Assembly: GCA_025464545.1 (NCBI GenBank)
Contig: JAODMA010000079.1
Location: 1 to 7,131 of the forward strand
DNA length: 7,131 nucleotides
Source of the DNA: Arthrobacter sp.
Lineage (GTDB): Bacteria; Actinomycetota; Actinomycetes; Actinomycetales; Micrococcaceae
Direction: 5' to 3'
How positions within the stretch are numbered: the first letter of the stretch is position 1; every line of letters starts with the position of its first letter. The notes under the pieces were generated by a model that did no database searches, had not been told where the DNA came from, and worked only from the letters and a program-made list of their open reading frames with translations. Positions 1-5,890 of the stretch are shown here, piece by piece. The position numbers and the translations under genes are program-made.

Positions 1-712
1 AGCTGTAGGTGTTTTGCGGCGCGAAGAAGCCAATGGTGTTGTAGCCCCAGTAGTTGTTGAGGCCCTTCTCCACGAGCGTGCCGTCGTTGACGAACTGATG
101 GACGGGCATCAGTTCGATGGCGGTGACCCCCAGTTTCTGCAGGTGCTCGATCACTGCAGGGTGCGCGACGGCGGCGTAGGTGCCGCGCTGTTCTTCAGGG
201 ATATCCGGATGCAGCTTCGTCAGGCCCTTGACGTGCGCCTCATAGATCACGGAGCGGTGGTACGGAGTCTTCGGGGCACGGTCCCCGGCCCAATCGAAGA
301 AGGGATTGACCACCACGCCCAGCATCACACGGCCAGCGGAGTCGTGGTCGTTGCGGGAATCAGGTTCGCCGAGGTTGTACGAGAACAGGGTGGGGTCCCA
401 CTCGACCTGCCCCGCGATTGCTTTTGCGTAGGGGTCCAACAGCAGCTTATTGGGGTTGCACCGCAGACCCTTCGCGGGATCGTAGGGTCCGGTGACCCGA
501 TAGCCGTACTTCTGGCCCGGCTGGATCTGGGGAAGATAGCAGTGCCAGACGTGCCCGTCCACCTCCACGAGCGGAATCCGTGTCTCGGCACCCCGGGCAT
601 CAATCAGGCATAGGTCGACGGCTTCCGCGACCTCACTGAAGACCGCAAAGTTCGTGCCGATGCCGTCGAAGGTCGCCCCGAGGGGATAGGACTGTCCGGG
701 CCAAACTTCCAT
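1..712 (-). CDS. glgX: Glycogen debranching enzyme GlgX, N-terminal part (cut by window edge)
   Basis: A leftward reading frame starts with ATG at 710-712 and stays open to base 1, giving 237 residues without a stop. Residues about 10-95 look like the CBM48/isoamylase N-terminal beta-sandwich (LGATFDGIGTNFAVFS, then DGHVWHCYLP and KYGYRVTGPYDP, then NPNKLLLDPYAKAI). From about residue 155 the GH13 barrel begins (VIYEAHVKGLT, IELMPVHQF, NYWGYNTIGFFAP). This order is typical of GlgX, which hydrolyses alpha-1,6 branches of phosphorylase-limit glycogen in the cytoplasm. The catalytic Asp/Glu/Asp lie beyond the window, so activity cannot be judged. Full family members have roughly 700 residues, so about a third is present. 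A GGGAGAGAG ribosome binding site just before the ATG supports this start. A trehalose-pathway TreX-type debranching enzyme is the main alternative; the two are hard to separate from this part alone. Confidence 0.93.
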   Translation of the reverse strand, partial: MEVWPGQSYPLGATFDGIGTNFAVFSEVAEAVDLCLIDARGAETRIPLVEVDGHVWHCYLPQIQPGQKYGYRVTGPYDPAKGLRCNPNKLLLDPYAKAIAGQVEWDPTLFSYNLGEPDSRNDHDSAGRVMLGVVVNPFFDWAGDRAPKTPYHRSVIYEAHVKGLTKLHPDIPEEQRGTYAAVAHPAVIEHLQKLGVTAIELMPVHQFVNDGTLVEKGLNNYWGYNTIGFFAPQNTYS

Positions 713-844
713 TGCTCTCTCCCGCTGCCATCTCTAAACGTTGCATTCGTGCCTACATCTAATCAAAAGTAAGCCTACTGACGAAATAGCAATTGCAGGT
801 GATGATCCAGGGCCGCGCCACCCTGCCGGCGCCCGCCGGGCCTC

Positions 845-873
845 TTGACGGTCCCTCAAGCGCCTCATAACAT
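845..873 (+). promoter_or_regulatory. Probable promoter of the Mn catalase gene
   Basis: TTGACG at 845-850 and TAACAT at 868-873 are separated by exactly 17 bases, a good match to a housekeeping-sigma promoter. Transcription would start near 880 and leave a leader of about 160 nt before the catalase ATG. The downstream side of the -10 carries a small TAAG-N4-CTTA inverted repeat (873-884), which could be part of an operator but is too short to claim. The call rests on consensus match only. Confidence 0.5.
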
Positions 874-918
874 AAGCAACCTTAGTAATATCCCGCCGCC
901 CGAAGGAGGACCACGCCC

Positions 919-992
919 CAGCCTTCCGGGGCTGCTTTCCCACCGCCGTGGAAGAAGCGGGGGCAGTCCCCAACGTCCCCGGCTGCGAGCCG
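919..992 (+). promoter_or_regulatory. Cluster of short hairpins in the catalase leader
   Basis: Three perfect short inverted repeats follow one another in the putative 5' leader: CAGCC-ttccgg-GGCTG (919-934), GGGG-cagt-CCCC (960-971) and CGGCT-gcg-AGCCG (980-992). None is followed by a clear run of T, so these are not obvious terminators, and I could not match them to a known riboswitch consensus. In such GC-rich DNA some 4-5 bp stems are expected by chance. Confidence 0.3.
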
Positions 993-1039
993 CAGTGAAG
1001 TGTCATCAATGTCATGCCATCGTCATACGAGGAGCCACC

Positions 1040-1990
1040 ATGTACTTGCACACCCAACTACTGGTCAACGAAATTGCCGTCGACGAGCCTGATCCCGCGG
1101 CGGCCAATGCGCTTCAGGAAGGGCTGGGCGGGCAGTTCGGCGAGATGCGCACGATGATGCAGTACCTGTTCCAGAGCATCAATTTCCGGGGAGACCCCGC
1201 ATCCAAACCGTACAAGGATCTGCTCCAGGGCGTGGGCACCGAAGAGATCAGCCATGTTGAACTGATCGGTACCACTATCTCCCGGCTGCTTGACGGTTCT
1301 CCCCAATACCAGGGCAAGAAGACGGACCCCGTTGACGAGCCCGGCGCCAAGGGTGCCACTCCCCTGAAGATCGCGCTCGACACCAGCAACATCCACCACT
1401 ATCTGGTCGGCGCTCAAGGCGCATTGCCGGTGGACGCCGCCGGCAATCCCTGGCTCGGTTCTTATGTCTACAACAGCGGCAACCTGGTTCTGGACCTGCT
1501 GTACAACCTGATGCTGGAATCGACCGGTCGGCTGCAGAAATGCCGGATTTATGAGATGACCGAGAACGCCGCCGCGCGGTCCACGATCGCTTACCTGATC
1601 GTGCGCGACCAGGCCCACGAAAATGCCTTCGCGAAGGCCCTTGAAAGCCTCGGAGTGAACTGGGGCAAGGTGCTGCCCATACCGAAAACCAACGCCGAGC
1701 AGTTCCCGGAAGTGAAAAAGCTCCTGGACAAGGGCCTGCAAAGCATCCAGTACACGTTCAGTGCGGACAACGCCAGCGAAGCGTCCAAGCTGTATCGGGG
1801 CGCGTCCCCCTCCAACGACGGCACGGAGTTGACTACGGACGTCATGCCCGAGGGCTTCCCGATGGCAATGTCCCCGGAACGACGGGAAGAGTTTGCGCCC
1901 GGGCTGGATGCAGAGCTTTTGGCGCTCATCCAGGCCACGGCCGAAGTCGAGCTCAAAGACGCCGCCAACCCAAAGGAACCCCGCGGCTAG
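1040..1990 (+). CDS. Manganese-containing (non-haem) catalase
   Basis: This 316-residue protein belongs to the Mn catalase family, ferritin-like four-helix bundles with a dinuclear manganese centre that convert hydrogen peroxide to water and oxygen. By correspondence with the Lactobacillus plantarum enzyme the five ligands are all visible: Glu35 (in QFGEMRTMMQY), Glu69 and His72 (in TEEISH), Glu160 (in NLMLEST) and His193 (in RDQAHENAF). The 33-residue spacing between the last Glu and His is the same as in that enzyme. The C-terminus (from about residue 255) is an extended, Pro/Gly-rich tail typical of subunit-wrapping tails in this family. The frame is open further upstream to 845, but ATG 1040 is preferred because the family motif begins there (MYLHTQLLVNEI) and GGAG sits at 1031-1034. 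There is no signal peptide, so it is cytoplasmic. The DUF2243 gene follows closely and is probably co-transcribed. Confidence 0.95.
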   Translation: MYLHTQLLVNEIAVDEPDPAAANALQEGLGGQFGEMRTMMQYLFQSINFRGDPASKPYKDLLQGVGTEEISHVELIGTTISRLLDGSPQYQGKKTDPVDEPGAKGATPLKIALDTSNIHHYLVGAQGALPVDAAGNPWLGSYVYNSGNLVLDLLYNLMLESTGRLQKCRIYEMTENAAARSTIAYLIVRDQAHENAFAKALESLGVNWGKVLPIPKTNAEQFPEVKKLLDKGLQSIQYTFSADNASEASKLYRGASPSNDGTELTTDVMPEGFPMAMSPERREEFAPGLDAELLALIQATAEVELKDAANPKEPRG

Positions 1991-2015
1991 GTGCACGACC
2001 GTGGCGGGCAATCGA

Positions 2016-2504
2016 ATGCAGCCCTCCAGGCTTGCGGCCCTCCTTTACGGGCTTGGACTGGGCGGTTTTGTGGATGGCATCGTCCTGCACCAGATCTTCC
2101 AGTGGCATCACCTGCTCAGTCACACCTCGGACCACCCGGTCGACACAGTGCCCGGGCTGGAAGCAAACACGCTCGCGGACGGGTTCTTCCACTTGGTGAT
2201 GTGGCTCCTGGTGGTCGCTGCGTCGGTGACGACGATCGCAGCGTGGCGCCGGGGAGCGATCGCGCCGAACTGGAGCTTCCACTTTGGGCTGGTTCTCGCG
2301 GGGTGGGGAATTTTCAATGTGATTGAAGGCCTGATCAATCACCACCTACTCCAACTGCATCATGTCCGGGACGATCTCGGCGGACCTCCGGCCTGGGACA
2401 TTGGCTTCCTGGTTGTGAGCGTGCTGCTCATCGCCGCAGGATGGCGTCTCCATCAGCGTGGCGTGCGTGCCCTTCCTCAGGGAGGGCCGTCCGGGACTCC
2501 TTAG
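2016..2504 (+). CDS. DUF2243 family integral membrane protein
   Basis: The protein has 162 residues and four predicted membrane helices, at about 5-28, 55-77, 87-107 and 127-146. The family signature is clear: GFVDGIVLHQIFQWHHLLS near the N-terminus, DGFFHLVMW at 55-63, and FNVIEGLINHHLLQLHHVRDD at 100-120. DUF2243 has no established function. What stands out is the number of histidines at helix ends (25, 31, 32, 36, 40, 59, 89, 109, 110, 115, 116) with Asp20 and Glu104 inside helices, which suggests metal or haem binding; that is inference. The gene begins 25 bases after the catalase stop, so co-transcription is likely. ATG 2016 is chosen because it precedes the first conserved residues; an in-frame GTG at 2001 would add five residues, and neither has a strong ribosome binding site. 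The stop codon overlaps the convergent exonuclease gene. Confidence 0.87.
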   Translation: MQPSRLAALLYGLGLGGFVDGIVLHQIFQWHHLLSHTSDHPVDTVPGLEANTLADGFFHLVMWLLVVAASVTTIAAWRRGAIAPNWSFHFGLVLAGWGIFNVIEGLINHHLLQLHHVRDDLGGPPAWDIGFLVVSVLLIAAGWRLHQRGVRALPQGGPSGTP

Positions 2505-3451
2505 CCGTTCTTTTCTTGACGCAGGTCGAGCGCTTCGAGAAGTCGTCTGACGGAGCCGCCGAGGTTCCACGCCGTGGCGAGCCGCTCGAGCTCGTCGCGG
2601 GCGTCGCCGACGACAGGGTGTAGTTGCGCGCCCGCCTCCTCGAGCGTCGGGAGGTCGAGGTCGCGCACGATCTTCACGACGGCGGGGGCAACCGTAAGGT
2701 AGTCCGCGGCCGCGGCGAGCTTCGAGCGCACGGATGCGGGCAGCCCGCTTCCCTCGTCCGCCGCGGCCGCGAGCAGCCCGTCCAGCGTGCCGTATTCTCC
2801 GAGCAGCGTCGCGGCGGTCTTCTCGCCGATGCCGGCCACGCCCGGCAGCCCGTCGGAGGTGTCGCCGCGGAGCGTGGCATAGTCGGCATACTGCTCGGGC
2901 AGCACTCGGTACTTGCCGACGACGACCACGGCGGTCAGGACTTCGAGGTTCTTCATTCCGCGGGCGGTGTAGACCACCCGTACCTGACGGTCGTCGTCGA
3001 CGACCTGGAAGAGATCACGGTCCCCTGTCACCACGTCGACCGGCAACTGGGCATGGCTGGCGTAGGTGCCGACGACGTCGTCGGCCTCATGTTCTGCGGC
3101 CCCCACGATGGCGATGCCGGCGAGGTCGAGCACCCGGCGGATCATGGGGATCTGCGCCTCGAGCGCGTCCGGCACGATCTCCATGTCGGGGGCGCCCGCT
3201 ACGACCTCCGCGACCCGGTGCGACTTATAGGTCGGAATGAGGTCGACCCGCCACTGCGGGCGCCAGTCGTCGTCCCAACAGGCAATAAGATGCGTCGCGT
3301 CAAAGTCGGTGGTGAGCCGCGCGATCATATCGAGCAGCCCGCGGACGGCGTTCACCGGCGTGCCGTCGGCCCGGCGGATTGTGTCAGGCACGCCGTAGAA
3401 CGCGCGAAAGTACAGCGACGCAGTGTCGAGCAGCATCAGTCGGTCAGGCAT
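2501..3451 (-). CDS. Stand-alone 5'-3' exonuclease (polymerase I 5'-nuclease family)
   Basis: This 316-residue protein matches the 5'-nuclease domain found at the N-terminus of DNA polymerase I, but with no polymerase domain attached. Such free-standing copies are usual in actinobacteria and are thought to act in RNA-primer or flap removal and repair. The acidic metal-binding residues appear in order: Asp9 (LLDTASLYFRAFYG), Asp60-62 (CWDDDWRPQWR), Glu122/Asp124/Asp125 (EADDVVGTYA), Asp144/Asp146 (TGDRDLF) and Asp197/Asp200 (RGDTSDGLPG). YKSHR at 75-79 is the helical-arch basic motif, and GLPGVAGIGEKTA at 201-213 is the helix-three-turn-helix DNA-binding element. ATG 3451 is preferred: AGGA lies six bases upstream and the family motif follows at once. 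An in-frame GTG at 3466 is possible but has poorer support. The TAA stop overlaps the TAG of the DUF2243 gene. Confidence 0.93.
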   Translation of the reverse strand: MPDRLMLLDTASLYFRAFYGVPDTIRRADGTPVNAVRGLLDMIARLTTDFDATHLIACWDDDWRPQWRVDLIPTYKSHRVAEVVAGAPDMEIVPDALEAQIPMIRRVLDLAGIAIVGAAEHEADDVVGTYASHAQLPVDVVTGDRDLFQVVDDDRQVRVVYTARGMKNLEVLTAVVVVGKYRVLPEQYADYATLRGDTSDGLPGVAGIGEKTAATLLGEYGTLDGLLAAAADEGSGLPASVRSKLAAAADYLTVAPAVVKIVRDLDLPTLEEAGAQLHPVVGDARDELERLATAWNLGGSVRRLLEALDLRQEKNG

Positions 3452-3563
3452 AACTGATCCTGACACGGACGCGCCTGATCGCGTCGGACCCGTTCCGGTT
3501 TCGTGTCAAGAACCACGGAATGCCGAATCGGGCTTTTCTGATTCCGGGGCCGCGCAATCCGGG
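3452..3563 (-). promoter_or_regulatory. Exonuclease upstream region with -35 box and nested inverted repeats
   Basis: On the minus strand a perfect TTGACA (complement of 3504-3509) lies about 55 bases before the exonuclease ATG, but the matching -10 element is poor. Two inverted repeats are nested here: TGACACG (3461-3467) with CGTGTCA (3502-3508), and inside it GACGCG-cctgat-CGCGTC (3468-3485). The outer right arm overlaps the TTGACA box, so folding or protein binding at this repeat could affect expression. No gene is seen in this stretch. A further GAATC/GATTC pair (about 3524-3546) near the end of the upstream gene is too weak to call a terminator. Confidence 0.4.
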
Positions 3564-4568
3564 CTAGAGGAGGACCTCGCGTGCCCAGTGGTTGAGGTGC
3601 GCCACCGCGCTGCTTCTGACCGCCTCTGCGCGACACCACAGCACCTCGTCGTCTCCTGGCGGAACCCCCGCGCGCCTGGCCTCTTCCAAGCGCTGCACGA
3701 CAGGGAAAGTTTCGTCGAAGACGAACTCGTGGGCTCCATGCTCGACTGCGGCCAGCCATTCGGTCGCATGCTGGATAGCCTTCATTCTTAAATCGTCAAC
3801 GAGTACTCCGCCGGCGTCCGGGCCTCCGTCGCCCGCCTCGCCGCTGGCTGAATCGTAAAGCTTCACCACGTCCAGGGCAGCCGTTCCCTCTCCGGTGTCG
3901 TGCCAGATGACCGCTACTTCCGCGGGGTACCGGCCGGCGGCGGGAGTGAAACGCAGAAAGACGTTCACTTTATGAAAGTGATTCGGCAGAGCAAGGCCAC
4001 GAGCTGACTCAAACCGGAGACCGGAAGTGGTCCCGTGGGCATCCCTGCCACGGACCAAAAGGTCCTTCAGCAGAGGCTCCCAGGCCCGGACCGGATCCTC
4101 TTCCCGCGCAATCCGGTTGAGGCGCTCCACCGACTCAGAGATCGAGACGTGCTGACTCCTGTCGCTTTGCACGCGCGCCGTCGTTGCCTCCCATATCGCA
4201 GACAAGGCCTGAACAGCTTCGTTAAAGAGTTCCTTCGACGTGTCACTCTTGAGTTCTGGAAACTCCGCATAGCCCAGAATGGAGGAAGCATCGTCGGCCA
4301 GCAGGGGGGCTTCCCTGCCATTGATGCTGATCCACTGCCGTGGGCCGAATTCCCGGTCCTCACCACTGCCCGGTTGCAGGGACCGCTCGTCCTTGAAGCC
4401 ATACCGGAGGCGGAGAGCAATGTCTCCCACGTCCGCATCGAGGACGTGTCCGGACACGATGAACGGTGCCAGGACACGTGGAGAACCAACGTGGATCTGG
4501 ACGCGTTGCAGCGCGCCTCGCCTGCAAAGGCGTGCGAATCGCTGGTCATCGGCGGTTGGGGTGTTCAT
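3564..4568 (-). CDS. Hypothetical protein of 334 residues, family not recognised
   Basis: I do not recognise this protein. It is soluble, with no signal peptide or membrane helix. Visible parts are a beta-rich N-terminal stretch (about 20-60), a helical middle (about 110-175, rich in Glu/Arg/Gln), a second beta-rich section (about 180-240, around NHFHKVNVFLRF and VAVIWHDTGEGTAALDVVKLYD) and a helical C-terminus (about 260-334) with two Trp-containing helices. The codon pattern favours G/C at third positions in this frame, which supports a real gene, though the bias looks milder than in the neighbouring exonuclease. The ATG at 4566-4568 is the only sensible start; a weak GGA lies further upstream. 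The exonuclease gene follows on the same strand after 112 bases, far enough to have its own promoter. Frames on the opposite strand give no family resemblance. Confidence 0.7.
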   Translation of the reverse strand: MNTPTADDQRFARLCRRGALQRVQIHVGSPRVLAPFIVSGHVLDADVGDIALRLRYGFKDERSLQPGSGEDREFGPRQWISINGREAPLLADDASSILGYAEFPELKSDTSKELFNEAVQALSAIWEATTARVQSDRSQHVSISESVERLNRIAREEDPVRAWEPLLKDLLVRGRDAHGTTSGLRFESARGLALPNHFHKVNVFLRFTPAAGRYPAEVAVIWHDTGEGTAALDVVKLYDSASGEAGDGGPDAGGVLVDDLRMKAIQHATEWLAAVEHGAHEFVFDETFPVVQRLEEARRAGVPPGDDEVLWCRAEAVRSSAVAHLNHWAREVLL

Positions 4569-4846
4569 AGGTGTCTCTATTCCTAGTCACCGCTGCCTTA
4601 ACGTTAGAGAACCAGGACCGATGCCGGGAAGGGGTCGCCGAGACAAACGGCTTAGGTACGCTCTTGTATCGGGCCTTTCCCGTGTCCGCGATTTACTTAG
4701 GCTCTATACAGGCGTGCGCGGATTGCGTAAATTGGACCCACTCAGCCCCGAGGGTGAGGACCCGTTGCGGTTGGGTGCACAACCGCAAAGAGAGCCGCTG
4801 TAGCCGCACGGTGGCATATGGATGCACCCGCCGAAAAGAGCCGGCA
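4569..4846. other. Intergenic region between divergent hypothetical gene and primase-C-like gene
   Basis: This 278-base stretch has no gene I can support. An open frame continues upstream of the 84-residue gene to an ATG at 4571, but its translation is Cys/Arg-rich and lacks the composition of a real N-terminus. AT-richer patches (about 4685-4735, including TATACA at 4705-4710) are likely promoter territory, but no convincing -35 pairs with them. A perfect inverted repeat at 4765-4788 is listed separately. Confidence 0.55.
4765..4788. repeat. Perfect 9-base inverted repeat, candidate operator or leader hairpin
   Basis: TTGCGGTTG at 4765-4773 and CAACCGCAA at 4780-4788 are exact reverse complements around a 6-base GGTGCA spacer. 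The repeat lies 58 bases before the 84-residue gene's ATG. It is not followed by a T-run on either strand, so an intrinsic terminator is unlikely. A dimeric repressor site or a stem in the 5' leader both fit. Confidence 0.45.
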
Positions 4847-5101
4847 ATGGCCACTTCACATTTCGAACAATTCCTCCTTGAAGCCACGGTCCCGGATGAA
4901 ACGGGCTGTCCCCTGGAGCCGGACTGCCTCTACGGCCTCTATACCAGCTGGTGTCTGCTCCACCACATCAGCCCCGCGCCCGAGATCACCTTCCGGGCGG
5001 CCATGGGCCGCTCGGTCGTCCATCGGCGCCACGGCCGGCTGCGGATGACGGGCCCGGCCGCGGCAGACTACATCCTGGCCAGCTACCCCGCCATGGACTG
5101 A
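4847..5101 (+). CDS. Small protein resembling D5/P4-type primase C-terminal winged-helix domain
   Basis: The protein has 84 residues. Its layout, FEQFLLEATVPDETG, then LYGLYTSWCLLHHI, then PEITFRAAMGRSVVHRRHGRLRMTGP, resembles the small C-terminal domain of phage and poxvirus D5-type primase/helicases: an N-terminal helix, the LYxxYxxWC motif (residues 29-36), a Phe before a recognition-like helix, and a basic wing (55-66). The rest of a primase or helicase is absent here, so this would be a free-standing nucleic-acid-binding domain. The resemblance is by eye and remains tentative. ATG 4847 is chosen because the recognisable domain starts there and a purine-rich GAAAAGAG precedes it at 4833-4840. 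The isochorismatase-family gene follows after 67 bases on the same strand. It could equally be an unrelated small actinobacterial protein. Confidence 0.72.
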   Translation: MATSHFEQFLLEATVPDETGCPLEPDCLYGLYTSWCLLHHISPAPEITFRAAMGRSVVHRRHGRLRMTGPAAADYILASYPAMD

Positions 5102-5168
5102 TGATGATCTCCCACGCGGTCGCCTCCCTGGTGGCGGTGCCGACAGGCGAGGCGGGAAAGGGCCGAAG

Positions 5169-5753
5169 ATGATCGCGGTGCTGGTCATTGATATGCAGAA
5201 CGCCTATTTCGAGGATCCGGCCCTGGGCGGGCAGCGGGACAAGCTGACGGCCGCGTGCAACGCGCTGATCAACGCCGTAGCCGGGAACGGCAAAGCGCTT
5301 CTGGTGAAGACGGAGCATGAGTCAGATAAGTCCACCTGGACGCTCAATATGCTCGACGACGACCAGGGATTCATCTTCCGTGGCAGTGAGCAGGCGGACT
5401 TTGTACCCGGGCTGCAGACCGACGGCGTGCCCCAACTGGTCAAGACGCGCGACAGCGCATTTGTCGGCACCGACTTGCTGCTGAGGCTGCGGAACTGGGG
5501 TGTCGAGACCATCGTCCTGGCGGGGGTGTCCACCCACAACTGCGTCGCGCAGACCGGAGCCGACGCCTTCGCCCACAACATCCGCGTCATCTACGCCTCC
5601 GAAGCCACCGGCTCCGAGGACACCGCAGCGGCCGACGCGACCCAGAGCATCCTGAGCCGGGAGTACCGCCAACGCGTCCTTCCCGTTGCGCAGATCAGGG
5701 AGCTCCTTAGCAGTCCTTCCGCTGCCTTGCCTGTGACCCGAATACCGCGGTGA
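5169..5753 (+). CDS. Isochorismatase-family cysteine hydrolase
   Basis: This 194-residue cytoplasmic enzyme has the alpha/beta fold and catalytic triad of the isochorismatase/nicotinamidase superfamily: Asp8 in VLVIDMQN, Lys92 in LVKTRDSAFVGT and Cys125 in VSTHNCVAQTGADAF. The cis-peptide-type turn before the cysteine (LAGVSTHNC) is also in place. Members hydrolyse amides or related bonds (nicotinamide, N-carbamoyl compounds, ureidoacrylate) or the vinyl ether of isochorismate. The sequence does not show which substrate is used here. Length is normal for the family. Purines (GGGAAAGGG, 5154-5162) just before ATG 5169 serve as ribosome binding site. Nothing nearby belongs to NAD, pyrimidine or siderophore pathways, so context gives no substrate. 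The last ten or so residues (PSAALPVTRIPR) are a non-conserved tail. Confidence 0.9.
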   Translation: MIAVLVIDMQNAYFEDPALGGQRDKLTAACNALINAVAGNGKALLVKTEHESDKSTWTLNMLDDDQGFIFRGSEQADFVPGLQTDGVPQLVKTRDSAFVGTDLLLRLRNWGVETIVLAGVSTHNCVAQTGADAFAHNIRVIYASEATGSEDTAAADATQSILSREYRQRVLPVAQIRELLSSPSAALPVTRIPR

Positions 5754-5849
5754 ACGGCGTACGGGCCCGCATTGGTGCATTGGTTCTTGTCCGGGAGCGC
5801 TGGCGGTTCTACCGTGGAGCGAGTGGGTTGCGGGAACCAGAGCCTGGAT

Positions 5850-5866
5850 GGGCCGCGGGGCGGCCC
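5850..5866 (+). promoter_or_regulatory. GC-rich hairpin upstream of the 85-residue gene
   Basis: GGGCCG (5850-5855) and CGGCCC (5861-5866) are perfect complements around CGGGG. The stem sits 13 bases before the AAGGAGA ribosome binding site of the next gene, between two copies of GGATG. No T-run follows, so it is more likely a leader stem than a terminator of the isochorismatase gene. The rest of 5754-5890 shows no gene. Confidence 0.35.
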
Positions 5867-5890
5867 CGGATGCACCCAAGGAGACAGACT

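Larger units (their letters stand above)
713..1039. other. Intergenic region between divergent glgX and Mn catalase genes
   Basis: This 327-base stretch has no convincing gene on either strand; the open frames across it have low-complexity, Arg/Pro-rich translations and no family resemblance. The left third (about 740-800) is notably AT-rich for this genome and probably holds the glgX promoter. The right part holds a plausible sigma-70-type promoter for the catalase and a long leader with several short hairpins, listed separately. Confidence 0.6.

Noticed and set aside
14..613. 199-residue rightward open frame over the GlgX region
   Set aside because: The opposite strand encodes a clear GlgX N-terminus; this frame is its shadow.
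919..992. Cobalamin or other known riboswitch in the catalase leader
   Set aside because: I looked for conserved core boxes and found none; only short local stems are present.
845..1039. N-terminal extension of the catalase to 845
   Set aside because: The extra residues are Pro/Arg-rich and outside the family alignment; 845 itself is the likely -35 box, and ATG 1040 has its own ribosome binding site.
734..1057. 107-residue leftward open frame in the glgX/catalase gap
   Set aside because: Low-complexity Arg/Ser/Gly composition, no domain, and it runs through the likely catalase promoter and start codon.
1058..2011. Long 317-residue open frame antisense to the Mn catalase
   Set aside because: It mirrors a gene with all family motifs; its translation has no family resemblance and arises from high-GC codon bias on the opposite strand.
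2624..3457. 277-residue open frame antisense to the exonuclease
   Set aside because: It is fully covered by the well-supported 5'-nuclease gene, and the translation is His/Arg/Gly-rich without a recognisable domain.
4571..4846. N-terminal extension of the 84-residue protein to 4571
   Set aside because: The translated extension is Cys/Arg-rich with no domain, and it would cross the inverted repeat; ATG 4847 fits better.
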